NCBI GenBank assembly: GCA_024704765.1
Contig: JAKMXF010000011.1
Coordinates: forward strand, 913,557 to 977,556
Direction of reading: 5' to 3'
DNA from: Oopsacas minuta
Taxonomy: Eukaryota > Porifera > Hexactinellida > Lyssacinosida > Leucopsacidae
DNA: 64,000 nucleotides
Every line of letters starts with the position of its first letter. Position 1 is the stretch's first letter. Shown piece after piece: positions 52,571 to 63,384 of this stretch. The translations under genes and the position numbers were made by a program. Under the pieces are notes generated by a model. The model was not told where the DNA came from and did not search any database. It was given only the letters and a program-made list of their open reading frames with translations.

Positions 52571-55500
52571 ATGGCAGCAAGAGAATATACAACTAACTCT
52601 ACCAACACTACAACAAGCAAATCTGAAGATTCACGGGGTGAAGTTGAGATTAGAATTCTAATCTGGTATAAGGTTAACCAATGGCTTGTTGTTCTATTCT
52701 ATTTGCTCGGTTTTCTAAGTCTAGGAATCCTCCTGCTGTTCTCGTACTGGTTTCCTAGAATTAAAAGTTATTTTATCGGACATCGTTGTTTTGTGAAGGA
52801 CGCTACCCATGTTCTTATCCGTGACGTAGACAATGATTGGAATATAGTTAAAATTTGCTCTGTCGATCTTGAGAACAGTGATTCACTGGTTATAAATAAT
52901 TCCCAGGAAGAACATGAACACGCTAGACTCGTAGTAGAACAAACCTATCAATTCCGATATTTCATATTCCGTCAGTCTAGGTATATAGTGGATGAATTAG
53001 AAGGAGAGGCTCGTAAACAAACAGCTTACGACGTAGGCTATACATGTGAACAAATATATGAATTAGCTGGGCAAGACACTAGCCAGTATTCAAAAGATAG
53101 AGCTAAAGTATACGGCCCTAATCTGATTGATGTGCCTGTTAAATCGTATCTCCAGTTATTTGTAGAAGAGATACTCAATCCTTTCTACATATTCCAAGTA
53201 TTCAGCATTATCATATGGGTCTTAGTTAATTACTACTATTACGCGGGAGCTGTGTTCTTAATCTCAAGCATTTCTATAGTACTCAGTCTATATCAGACGC
53301 GTAAGAATATGATACAGCTTAAGAACATGATTGCATTCTCCTGTAAAGTAACTGTACACCGTGGTAAATCTGTATACCATAATACACCCAGTAATGCCTT
53401 GTATCCTGGTGACGTCATCGAGATACCTCGTACTGGTCTTAGGGTTCCGTGTGATTGCGTGTTAATATCCGGTAATGCTATAGTGAATGAGAGTATGTTA
53501 ACGGGAGAGAGTGTCCCTGTGTTTAAGACCCCTCTCTTACATGAAGCAGAGCTATACTCTGTAACAGCTAACAAACGTCAAAATCTATTCAATGGTACTG
53601 ATGTAATACAAACTAGAAATCTACCAAACTCTAAAGTACTAGCTTTTGTAATAAGAACAGGCTATAGTACTTCTAAGGGAGAACTAGTTCGATCTATTTT
53701 ATACCCGAAGCCAACTAGACTACGATTCTACAAACAATCTTTAAAATTCCTAATATTCCTGATCCTATTGGGGGTAATAGGAATGTTGTATACACTAGTA
53801 TACCAGGCTATTAGAGGGCAGGAACCCTTTGAAATATTCCTATTAATGTCAGACCTATTCACCACTGCTGTACCTCCATCTCTACCAGCTGCTATGACTG
53901 TTGGGATGATATATGCTCTGGCTCGGCTTAAGAAACATAGAATATATTGTATTAGTCCTCAGAGGATTAATGTGTGTGGTAAGATTAAGTGTGTGTGTTT
54001 CGATAAGACAGGTACTCTTACAGAGGATGGGTTAGATTTCTGGGGTGTGGTACCGGTAGGTAAGACCTTTGAACAGCCAGTACATAATCCCCGTAAGCTA
54101 GGTATTACACCGTTAATCACTGCTATGTCAAGTTGTCATTCATTGACACTGATAAATAACCAGTTGGTCGGTGACTCTGTTGATATTAATATGTTTAAAG
54201 CTACAGGATGGGAGCTAGAAGAACCGCAAGATGAGACTAATAGGTTTGATTTATTGGTACCTGTTCTAGTTAGAGCTCCTTATACAGACTGTAGTTATGA
54301 AGCTGGTATATTACATCAATATCCATTCTCTTCAGAACTACAGAGAATGAGTGTTGTAGTGAAATGCCTGAGAGATGAACAACCTGAAAACCTTATGTTA
54401 TACTCTAAAGGTTCTCCTGAAATGATAGCTAGCTTATCTACACCAGATTCTATACCTAAAGATTTTAATGAAGTTCTAGCTCTATACACTAATATGGGGT
54501 TACGTGTACTAGCAATTGGCTGTAAGGAGCTGACTATTCCCTGGCATAAAGTCAGTAGAATTCCTAGAAATGACATGGAGACAGATCTCAAGTTCTTAGG
54601 CTTATTCCTCATGCAAAATAAGCTTAAACCTATTACTACCAGTGTAATACGTGAGCTGAATACAGCTGATATACGAGTCGTCATGATAACAGGTGATAAC
54701 ATGTTGACAGCTGTCAATGTAGCTCTAGAGTGTGAAGTGATACAACCACGGTCAGAAGTGTTCATAATCTCACTGAATGATACCTCCCTTAACCAAGGTA
54801 TAGACAGTGATATCATATTTACTCCACATAATCCTGAGCTACAGCAAGCTCCTATGCTAGAAGGAAATCCTCTAACACAGCTACCTAGCACTAACTACTG
54901 TCTGGCTATTAGCGGTACTACATTTGAGCTAATACATAGACATGCCAGTAGATACTTACTAATAGCTATACTGTTGAAGTGTGTAGTGTTTGCTAGAATG
55001 TCTCCTAAGCTTAAATCCATTATTGTAGAAGAATTACAGAAATTAGGATATGTTGTAGCGATGTGTGGAGATGGTGCGAATGATTGCGGGGCGTTAAAAA
55101 CTGCAGATGTTGGAGTAAGTCTGTCAGATTCTGAGGCTTCGGTAGCTTCACACTTCACTTCTAAGATACAAGATGTTAGCTGTATCCCTGTTGTTATTAA
55201 GGAAGGTAGAACTGCACTAGTAACAGCATTCAGTATATTCAAATTTATGGCTTTATACTGTGTCATAGAGTTTACATCTGTAGTTATAATGTACTGGTGG
55301 TTATCAAATTTAGGAGACTGGCAATACCTCTACATCGATCTTATTCAGGTATTCGCACTAGCTCTCGTTATGGGTTACACTAAACCTTATTCACGTCTAG
55401 CTTACAGACGACCATCTGCTAATCTTGTTAACTCAATTAACCTAATATCCTGTGGTGTACATATTCTTCTGGCTATTGGATTCCAGATATCTAGCTATAT

Positions 55501-56023
55501 TCTTTTGAGAACTACTAAATGGTATGTACCAGCTAATCTCGTAGTGCTAGTGAATCCCTTTGCTGAACCTGACACAGCTAACTTCGAGAATTCTGTCGTA
55601 TTCCCATTCTCTACTTTTCAGTACTTAATCATTGCATTTGTATTTTCAGTAGGTCCCCCTTATCGTAAGCCTTTCTACACGAATTTATATTTTGTCATCT
55701 GCTTCATATTCCTAACTCTAATATCCCTGGTGTTCGCCTTCCTTCCTGGACATGACCTGAATATCCTACACCAGATATACACGTTCATACAGATAAAGTA
55801 CATATACTCATGGACGTTCAAATTAGGCGTGATTCTATTCGCAGGGGTGCATCTATGTGTATCTCTCATTGTAGAGGATTTTATTATTCAGACTGAATGG
55901 TTCCGTGTTTTCGTTCATTTCTTTCTTTGCAAAAGACGACAGAAGAACTTGTACAAACGTCTGCTGGTAGACTTGAAGAAAGGAACTGATGTGTTCAGAG
56001 ATGCGGTACTAAATATAGGATAA
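52571..56023 (+). CDS. P5B-type transport ATPase (ATP13A family)
   Basis: 1,150 codons, one exon. P-type ATPase motifs in order: TGES (about 311), the membrane motif PPSLPAAM (about 435), the phosphorylated DKTGT with Asp478, and the hinge GDGANDCGALK (about 836). Around ten membrane helices are seen. The N-terminal P5B region with VGYTCEQIYELA is present. P5B pumps (ATP13A2-5) export polyamines from late endosomes/lysosomes. Most animal P5B proteins have PPALP at the substrate site; Ser replaces Ala here. The stop is followed at 5 nt by an open frame of an MLH3 fragment. Confidence 0.93.
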   Translation: MAAREYTTNSTNTTTSKSEDSRGEVEIRILIWYKVNQWLVVLFYLLGFLSLGILLLFSYWFPRIKSYFIGHRCFVKDATHVLIRDVDNDWNIVKICSVDLENSDSLVINNSQEEHEHARLVVEQTYQFRYFIFRQSRYIVDELEGEARKQTAYDVGYTCEQIYELAGQDTSQYSKDRAKVYGPNLIDVPVKSYLQLFVEEILNPFYIFQVFSIIIWVLVNYYYYAGAVFLISSISIVLSLYQTRKNMIQLKNMIAFSCKVTVHRGKSVYHNTPSNALYPGDVIEIPRTGLRVPCDCVLISGNAIVNESMLTGESVPVFKTPLLHEAELYSVTANKRQNLFNGTDVIQTRNLPNSKVLAFVIRTGYSTSKGELVRSILYPKPTRLRFYKQSLKFLIFLILLGVIGMLYTLVYQAIRGQEPFEIFLLMSDLFTTAVPPSLPAAMTVGMIYALARLKKHRIYCISPQRINVCGKIKCVCFDKTGTLTEDGLDFWGVVPVGKTFEQPVHNPRKLGITPLITAMSSCHSLTLINNQLVGDSVDINMFKATGWELEEPQDETNRFDLLVPVLVRAPYTDCSYEAGILHQYPFSSELQRMSVVVKCLRDEQPENLMLYSKGSPEMIASLSTPDSIPKDFNEVLALYTNMGLRVLAIGCKELTIPWHKVSRIPRNDMETDLKFLGLFLMQNKLKPITTSVIRELNTADIRVVMITGDNMLTAVNVALECEVIQPRSEVFIISLNDTSLNQGIDSDIIFTPHNPELQQAPMLEGNPLTQLPSTNYCLAISGTTFELIHRHASRYLLIAILLKCVVFARMSPKLKSIIVEELQKLGYVVAMCGDGANDCGALKTADVGVSLSDSEASVASHFTSKIQDVSCIPVVIKEGRTALVTAFSIFKFMALYCVIEFTSVVIMYWWLSNLGDWQYLYIDLIQVFALALVMGYTKPYSRLAYRRPSANLVNSINLISCGVHILLAIGFQISSYILLRTTKWYVPANLVVLVNPFAEPDTANFENSVVFPFSTFQYLIIAFVFSVGPPYRKPFYTNLYFVICFIFLTLISLVFAFLPGHDLNILHQIYTFIQIKYIYSWTFKLGVILFAGVHLCVSLIVEDFIIQTEWFRVFVHFFLCKRRQKNLYKRLLVDLKKGTDVFRDAVLNIG

Positions 56024-56051
56024 TAGAGTGTGTAAACTTCTGCTAGCTATA

Positions 56052-56864
56052 ATGTTATTATTTTGCTATATAACTTGTGTATTTTGCTTTATATTTAGAA
56101 AAGTCTTTATCTGGTTTATTAATAGAATAATGCTACACACAGTTACACAAGGTAGAGAGGTTGTAATAGATCCTCTTACTGGGAATTCTTATTACCAGTC
56201 TTCCCACTCATCTACAACACTAAAGTCTAATAAATCCTTATTTGATATCACTCCTATTCAAGAGAGGTCCCTTACAGAGGCTGGTACTACTCGATTAACA
56301 TTAGATAATACTGCTTGTAGCAGAGAACGTAACTCTTCTGTCGTTTTAGAAACAAATAGTTTCCATTCACAACCTCTAATCACTAATTCTAAATGTTGCA
56401 AGTTCTGGTCACAAGAGTGTTTTGCGTTTTCTAAATCAGACATAAAATCAGCTGTTTTTATTAATCAAATAGATAAGAAGTTTCTTTGTTGTATACTGTC
56501 AGTTAATAATAAAGATATATTAGTGTTGTTTGATCAACACGCTGTACACGAGAGAATACGATTAGAGAGTTTGCTATCAGAGGTTAAGACCAATAACCAA
56601 TATTCTATTCCCAATTCTCAGCTCCTAGCACTGCAATCTAAGGCTTGTCATGGAGCAATAAAGTTTGGTGATAAGCTAGATAGAAATTGTTCTATAAAGC
56701 TATTGGATTCACTAACTAAATGCAATTTACCTTTCCAATGTGCTCACGGCCGACCTTCTATTGCTCCTCTTCTTAATATTTCAAACTCTAAACGAGAAGC
56801 AAATCCATACAGATTCGAATGCAATAAATTGAGAAAATTACATGACTTTGAAAGAAATCATTAA
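56052..56864 (+). pseudogene. MLH3: MLH3 C-terminal endonuclease domain without the ATPase half
   Basis: The first in-frame ATG is at 56052. Residues after about 125 match the MutL-gamma C-terminal domain: DQHAVHERIRLE is the DQHA(X)2E(X)4E metal-binding endonuclease motif, with ACHGAIKFGD and LPFQCAHGRPS also present, and a complete C-terminus. The N-terminal GHKL ATPase with its GFRGEAL-type motifs is absent; the ATP13A gene ends only 28 bp upstream on the same strand. A splice-acceptor-like TTTATATTTAG (to 56098) suggests this was a last exon. It may be a relic, or a separately expressed domain. MLH3 with MLH1 resolves meiotic crossovers. Confidence 0.65.
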
Positions 56865-57177
56865 TACAGTGTTGCAGTTTGTGCTTATTTACTTGAGATC
56901 TACATATTACGTCATCCACGTGTCTGTACTATTACCAAACAATCTGTTATTAAAACCATTAATAACTAACGTCTACTCCTCCCACTAATTTAATGTTTTG
57001 ACTCCAAACTCATAAGCACCTGCTACGTAGACTGCATGGCTCATATTATAGCAGGCCATTTATTAGATTATGTCGCTATAAGTCATTAACGTTATACTTT
57101 CTATTTCAGGAAAGCTATACCCTTGTGGCATAATATATATAGAGATTGTGCATATTACAAAATAGTTAAGTAAAAAT
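56865..57177. other. Spacer, no gene seen
   Basis: 313 bp. A TTTCTATTTCAG acceptor-like sequence (to 57109) lies 69 nt before the next ATG and could end a 5'-UTR intron. No other signal was seen. Confidence 0.4.
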
Positions 57178-58398
57178 ATGAGTGCTGTAAATATCCCTAT
57201 TAAACTCGACGGTAAAACTAAGTCCCCTGGAGGTTCAAAGGTCATTCCAAAGGACAATACTCCGTCTCCTGGCTCTGAAAAGAAGTTTTCCACCACGACC
57301 TCTCAGGCTAAATCTAATATTCCCAAATCTTCTGTAACCAAATATCAATCCTATTCAAACAGATCTCAATCTTCACATGGCAGCTTCAATAAGGATAAAG
57401 TGAATGGAGGGAAATCTGAGGATTCCCATAATATAACTAGAACACGTGATTGTAATAGTAAGACAGCTCTTGGTCATAACTCAGGATTGACAGAACGTAA
57501 AGTTTATAGTCACTCTAAAGTACCTGATAGGATAAAACATAAGAGCGTAACAAACAATAATTCCATGGAACAAGATTCCCTGACTTATTCCAGTCCTGAA
57601 CCATCTCCTCCAGCTTCTCCCCCGCTTAATGAGACCAGTGATGATTCTGTTGTCGTATCGGATAACCCTGAGGAACACATGAAGGCCCCGTTTATCATAA
57701 AGAAGGCTGAACCAGACGATAACACTCATGTACATAACCAATACGATTCAGCTTCAGATGCTCGTACACTCACACCTATTTGTTGTCACGCTACTCTCCT
57801 CGCTTCTAAGAAACGCCCCGCTAACAAGAGGCCTGGACATCTAAGGCACATGAAAACCCTCAGTGTAAATCGCATCCAAACACTCAAAGATTATTTGAGC
57901 ATTTATGAAGAACGTCTAGGACGTATTAAGGCGGATCAACCTTTACTTTTGGGAGAAGCAAGGCAGGGATTAGAAGAAGTAATTACAAGAGCTACTCAGC
58001 AATGGAATGGATTGCAAACTGAAATTGATCAGCAATACGAAGAGCTAATTAAAGATACAGAATCTCATAAAGCTAGGATTATTAAGGAGCTTAAGGATTT
58101 GGAATCTTTACAGAGTGAATCTTCTACACTATACGATATTTGTGACCTGGAAGAAGATGATAATAACCTAGGAAAATGGGTATACTCTATCAAGGAGAGA
58201 TATAACCAAACTCTATCTCTCTGCGATAATACAGATGCTACAGACTTCCTACCTTCAATCTCTATTGAGAGAATTGATGAAATTAGAGCAAATTACGAAT
58301 CTCAAATACTTAAGCTTACAAACACAAATCTATTGTTGGGTACTCCTGCTGTAGCTAACTCAGTATCGAAAGATATTCCACGTACGTCAACTTTATGA
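57178..58398 (+). CDS. Disordered/coiled-coil protein, unknown family
   Basis: 406 codons. Residues 1-230 are polar and Ser/Lys/Pro-rich (SPEPSPPASPPL), likely disordered. Residues about 230-390 form a coiled coil (LKDYLSIYEERLGRI, IDQQYEELIKDTESHKARII). There is no catalytic or membrane feature. Codon use is like the neighbours. It could be a cytoskeletal adaptor; no specific family can be named. Confidence 0.6.
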   Translation: MSAVNIPIKLDGKTKSPGGSKVIPKDNTPSPGSEKKFSTTTSQAKSNIPKSSVTKYQSYSNRSQSSHGSFNKDKVNGGKSEDSHNITRTRDCNSKTALGHNSGLTERKVYSHSKVPDRIKHKSVTNNNSMEQDSLTYSSPEPSPPASPPLNETSDDSVVVSDNPEEHMKAPFIIKKAEPDDNTHVHNQYDSASDARTLTPICCHATLLASKKRPANKRPGHLRHMKTLSVNRIQTLKDYLSIYEERLGRIKADQPLLLGEARQGLEEVITRATQQWNGLQTEIDQQYEELIKDTESHKARIIKELKDLESLQSESSTLYDICDLEEDDNNLGKWVYSIKERYNQTLSLCDNTDATDFLPSISIERIDEIRANYESQILKLTNTNLLLGTPAVANSVSKDIPRTSTL

Positions 58399-59911
58399 CG
58401 TGATACATCTAATTATAATTCTGCATATACTTTTGTGGTTATTAGTTATATGTATATTTGTTGTTATATTACCCTCTGCTAACTTTAAATTTATATAATA
58501 TTGTATAATTTCTTGTACACTGCGTCAATAGAATCTTATACTGCACTATATATGGACATTCATTGCCATATTTATCTGAAAATTATCCTATAATTATCTG
58601 CCAATTTTCCTTAATACTCGCCGTTACTAGAACAATACTAATCGCTTCTTAGAGATTGATTTGTAATTTGTTAACAAGTGATTACTCCATGGCCTCATTA
58701 CGTGCACAAGTTCATACTCTAATCTCTGGAGTGTCTGGTTATGCACATTTTTGTGTATTCAGTCAACACCAAAATTCTCACCACGATAGCTTTTTATCAC
58801 AGAATACTGTGAAAATCTTTTGAATAAATAAGATAATATATTCTCTATATAGCTATATTAGTAATATTAATAATTTTACGTTTATGATTGTATTCAATTA
58901 ATTTTCTGAGATTACTGTCGCAATGCTAACACTGCAATATACTGCATATAACGTCAATGAGATCTCTTTTATTGCAATTTTAATAAAGTAATGGGTCAGG
59001 ACCCTTGTTCTAATACTTGGTTATTCAATGGATTTTCCTTTTGATTACACATGATTATGCCTCAGTATGATATCATTTAATTTAGAGTAATCTCTTCGCG
59101 ATTTTACCCCTGTGTATGATAATAACCATTACTGCTGTATATACAGCAATAATTCTACCCTTATTCACTGACTTAACGTACATTATGCTTCATAAAGATA
59201 ATGATGTTTGTATCATGTGATTGTAAATATATTTATGATTGTATTTGCTTTTTTTCTAAATTCAAATTTCGGTTATTTATAGTTTGAGCTAATTATTTGT
59301 CCATTTTTGGAAAGTGTAAATTGCTGTATCTTCGGAAATTCTTGTCATCTAAGCGATGTTGCATGAATTTTCCCTAAACTAGTTGACCTACGTTCATAGC
59401 TACCCTATGAGTTTCATGTTACTCACGTGTTTAATATTTTACAGATTTGTATGTACTTTCATTAGTTTCATATTTTAATTAGATAAATCCCCAGTTTTTA
59501 CTGTTAATCATTACTTACACTTGTCTCAATTACATTTATTAATAATATTCAATTCCCTTGATATGTTATCCCACAGAGACAGGCATTATGCAATACCATG
59601 ACAGTACTATCACATATGCTGTGAGGTAATGGGACTTTCCTATCTGTGTTAATCTAAGGCTACTGTGAATCCTATTTGTATTAATGGTGAGTTAATAAGA
59701 TAGAATGTGTCTCATTTTATTTTTGCATAATAATACCGTCTTAAAGCTCTTCTCATTGTGGTGTCCGTCTTAAATCATTAACAAATGAGTTATATGATTC
59801 AACTTATTAGACAAACACTTAAAATAGCTTAAATAAATACTTAAAGCCCATTGCCAGCTTGCTGCTACAGTTTTGCGTTTAATTATGTTTAAAATCACTA
59901 CTAAATCAATT
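58399..59911. other. Gene-poor AT-rich stretch
   Basis: 1.5 kb between convergent genes. No credible ORF, tRNA or repeat array was seen on either strand. Confidence 0.5.
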
Positions 59912-60841
59912 CTACTTTAATGCTACTCTTGAAACAGCTACTGGGAAGTTGCCTTTAACTATTCCTCTTAAGTTCGATTTGCATAGAGCTCTAGCAAATG
60001 CCAATAGACTACAGTCCTCACTCAAACTCTTCCATAGTGTTATCATCCGCACTACTTGGTCTTTCAATCTTCTTGAGTCATATTCGATTTCATCAATCTT
60101 TCCTTCTTCCAACTTGAATCCTTTCCTCGCTACTGTTTTCCATTCACGACCTATTTCACTAGCTATAACGTCAATAAATTCCGGACTAATCGGGGAGTTA
60201 ACTTCCTCTGGCTCATCTACAGGAGATTTAGATTCTGGGGTCGTGTTACCTGTGTTTATTACTTGTATTGGTCCGTTGTATGTGAGATTGTTTATTGTCA
60301 TTGCACCGCCGTTAACCTCTGCTCTGTAATTATTCTCATTAGCGAATACTTGTTTCTGGAAATTAAATTCATAAGGAGTAGAGCTGTGGCTAGGTGGGGG
60401 AGGAGGTTGGAAGGTAAATTCAGGATTCAGTGTACTTTGTCTGTAGTAATTGTTGTATTCCGAGAATTGTGCTCGTGCGAAATGAATGTTCTCATTGTTT
60501 GGGCACATTGGGTCAACTGGTGAAGGAAAATCCATTTTCTTTGAATGATTATTTTGCTTATAAGCTAGGAGATGTTCTAGATTGTTCTCTTTAAGAAAAT
60601 CAACTAATATTGGATCTTGCCAAGGGTCGAGTAGATCTTGTTTCTTGAGAATGTCAAATATATTCAGAATTGTGTATTTATCCATTTCTGAAAGTTGGGA
60701 TTCACTGAAATAGATTTCGTAATATAAACTTTTTGCTATTAACCAGTTTTTAAATTGTTTCACTTGCTCGGGACTTAGCTTTCTAGAAATCTTTACTAAA
60801 TAACATGAGTAGATGAAGAAAGTGTCTTGTTTGAATTCCAT
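59912..60841 (-). CDS. Death adaptor: DED, RHIM-like motif, death domain
   Basis: 309 codons. Residues about 8-95 fit a death-effector domain: a hydrophobic helix start, ILNIFDILKKQDLL and ILVDFLKENNLEHLL, as in FADD and caspase-8 prodomains. A disordered middle holds QPPPPPS and, at 181-198, MTINNLTYNGPIQVINTG, which resembles RHIM-type amyloid motifs (human core IQIG; here IQVI). Residues about 222-297 fit a death domain (FIDVIASEIGREWKTVARK, then LLAFARAL). FADD-like adaptors connect receptors to caspases, and RHIM motifs build RIPK-type amyloid assemblies. One chain with all three is unusual. The DED and DD calls are moderate; the RHIM call is inference. Confidence 0.6.
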   Translation of the reverse strand: MEFKQDTFFIYSCYLVKISRKLSPEQVKQFKNWLIAKSLYYEIYFSESQLSEMDKYTILNIFDILKKQDLLDPWQDPILVDFLKENNLEHLLAYKQNNHSKKMDFPSPVDPMCPNNENIHFARAQFSEYNNYYRQSTLNPEFTFQPPPPPSHSSTPYEFNFQKQVFANENNYRAEVNGGAMTINNLTYNGPIQVINTGNTTPESKSPVDEPEEVNSPISPEFIDVIASEIGREWKTVARKGFKLEEGKIDEIEYDSRRLKDQVVRMITLWKSLSEDCSLLAFARALCKSNLRGIVKGNFPVAVSRVALK

Positions 60842-63078
60842 TTGATTTGTTATTTTTCTTGATTCAATACATTGTAATGAAAATCTGAAATATCAAATTC
60901 TTGTATTTATACTCCTCCCCGACCTCCCAAAATCAAAGCGGGTAGTCTCCCTCAGGATTTATAAATAATAATCATAAATATATCCTGCACTTTCAGTATC
61001 TGTATTACATTCCTAGCATTCTCTAATACGTTAGCTATATCTATAGGGAAATATCTAGTCTAACGATCCCTATCGCTCCTATAATACAGCTACAGTTTGT
61101 CAATTAGTTCCTAATCTGTTCTAAATTATTATCTCTATATATTAAGGGAAAGTCATTTCTAATTAATTAAATAACTCAATATTCTCATCAATACGGTTGA
61201 TAATAAGGGTTTAATGATAGACATATGTCTGTGATTGCCTTTCATTTACGTGAAAATTGAATGTTTTACGAAATGATTTGGAGATTTATAAGCCCCGCTT
61301 CTAAACAGGATTTATCATTTTATAATTATGATATTTAGCATTTCTAGAGATTTTGTATTATTGTAAAGCTATTTTATTTATTATACAGAATTATGTAATA
61401 TTTGATATTTATACAACACCTATATCGTTAATCTGTACTATGCAATATCTTTATATTGCTTACATCTTCATAAATATTATCCAACTGTTTGTATACAAAT
61501 TCTTGTTTATTCCTGATATATTCTTATTGAACAACAAACAAACAAATTAGCTATACTTGAGGACAAATTACCTCATTAATAAATGTATATTTACATGTGT
61601 TTATCATTGCAAATGCAATTATACAGAAATGTTGTATTTCTATAGAAATCTGGACATATTATTATAATGGAAATTATTCTAGCTAACCAAGCGTGTTTTA
61701 ATATGTCCTCTCATCTAAATGAGTATTGTGTACTAGCAAATGTGCTGGAGCAAGTATACATAAATTTGATCAGCTGGTATCTATTGATTTGTCTTGTAAC
61801 AGATTGTAGATATTTATATATTATTTGATTTGTTATTCAAATTCTCTTACAAGATAATGTGGATAAAATGTTTGTGTTGGATGACAGCTTGAATGGAATA
61901 TCAGTGAATAGCACCCTTACCGCCTGATACGAATACTGATAATATTCAGTTTTGGTTGCAACCTTGAATAAGAATATAGACAATTATGGTTAGTATCCAT
62001 AGTCTAATTTTGTACTTTAATGTTTATAGAATAATAATAGCAATGTTCTATGCTATCCTATGTATCTACGTAGAGCATACACAATTTTCACATGTGTGTT
62101 AGGTTGAAACATATTAATACATATGAAATCAGCTGTTTGTTAATAATGCGTAGGTATTTACTTTATCAACTGATATGACTATATTATTATATGTGCTATA
62201 TTCGCCTATTTCATGCTACAAATACAGAGCTATTCGTCCTATGATTAAATTTATATCTCTTATATTAACATGATGTGATATTCAACAGTATTCCATAGTA
62301 AACCGCAATTTGGAATTGGAAGATTTGTATTGGAGTTAGAACTTCTTTTTTTGTGTTTGCTGGTTTTTGAACAAGTCTAAGTCAATTTGTTCTAACCTTT
62401 AGAAAGCAGACAATTAATATATTCTATGTCAGTCTGAATGGATACGAAGCTTAGTCGCAATATATTTTATTAACTCTGCTTATTATTTAAAATATTTAAT
62501 ATTATTATAATTATGGATTATCAGGCTTGTTAGCTTATAATAGATTACTATTAGACACAACTTTTTCTTTGTAATCTTTGTTAATTGTGCAATTCTGCTA
62601 AGCAATCTCTTCTGATTAATGATATATCTCTGTTAATATTATATATGATAATGATAATTTTCTATAAATCTTAGGTCAAAAAATTGAATTTACACGCTAA
62701 TGAATAAATTAGAAAGTACATCATCACTCTACAGGATCGCTGAATTATCAAATATTATTGGAATAATACTCTTTGTTTTATTGTTTTTCGTATTCATAAA
62801 CTAAGTCTCAACACGCGTGTGTGAAAATATGATTAACTGATAAACAGTTTAATTATAAATAATGCAAGGTTTTCGTGAGTGAATAAATCTTTCCCGGCTT
62901 ACTTACTTACTTACTTACTTAATTAATTACTTACTTACTTACTTAATTACTTCATTAATTATTTTATTATTAATGTTGGAGTATTTAATTAAATATTAAT
63001 GTATTAAAATGTATTTTCTAGAATTAACAAGTAAGGGAGTTGATACATAAATCGGTCGGTATTTTGAGATATTGTCTT
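60842..63078. other. Gene-poor AT-rich stretch with simple repeat
   Basis: 2.2 kb with no credible gene; a 65-codon hydrophobic plus-strand ORF at 61353-61550 is judged to be chance. A (CTTA/TTAC)n run lies at 62898-62954. Confidence 0.5.
62898..62954. repeat. (TTAC)n microsatellite
   Basis: About a dozen tandem TTAC/CTTA units interrupted by AATTAATT; uninterrupted blocks of five and four units. Confidence 0.95.
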
Positions 63079-63384
63079 CTATAAAATACTACATCCTTGT
63101 CCTAAAGTAAACGATTTCCCTGTCAAATTGTCAAAATAATCTTCAGATAATAACGTATTTCCACTGTAACCCCCTCTTGTAAGCAGTCTTGCTTCTAATC
63201 TAGACCCGTTTTTTATTGAATAATCAGAAGTGTATCTGTCCTCACTCAGTAGTCTATCTCTGTGATAAAGTTCAATGAGATGAGGAGCTGTACAAATCTT
63301 GCTTTTCAATTCCTCAATCGTGCAATCTTTTATATAAAACTCAGTTGGAATTCTCATTATCTCGACTAGTATGTAAAATCCCAT
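63079..63384 (-). CDS. Ubiquitin-like protein with RGG and C-terminal CaaX box
   Basis: 101 codons. LIELYHRDRLLSEDR, SDYSIKNGSRL and LLTRGG align with ubiquitin positions 43-76 (LIFAGKQLEDGR, SDYNIQKESTL, LRLRGG). The N-terminal strands are present but divergent (MRIPTEFYIKDCTIEELKSK). A 29-residue tail follows Gly72 and ends CSIL, a CaaX box (Leu last, favouring geranylgeranylation). Membrane-anchored UBLs exist (UBL3/MUB family, also CaaX), but those lack RGG at this place. Either the tail is cut off to expose GlyGly, or the protein is prenylated as a whole. Met10 is an alternative start. Confidence 0.6.
   Translation of the reverse strand: MGFYILVEIMRIPTEFYIKDCTIEELKSKICTAPHLIELYHRDRLLSEDRYTSDYSIKNGSRLEARLLTRGGYSGNTLLSEDYFDNLTGKSFTLGQGCSIL

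Noticed and set aside
61353..61550. 65-codon hydrophobic ORF
   Set aside because: Composition matches AT-rich noise (Tyr, Ile, Phe, Leu runs); no signals around it.
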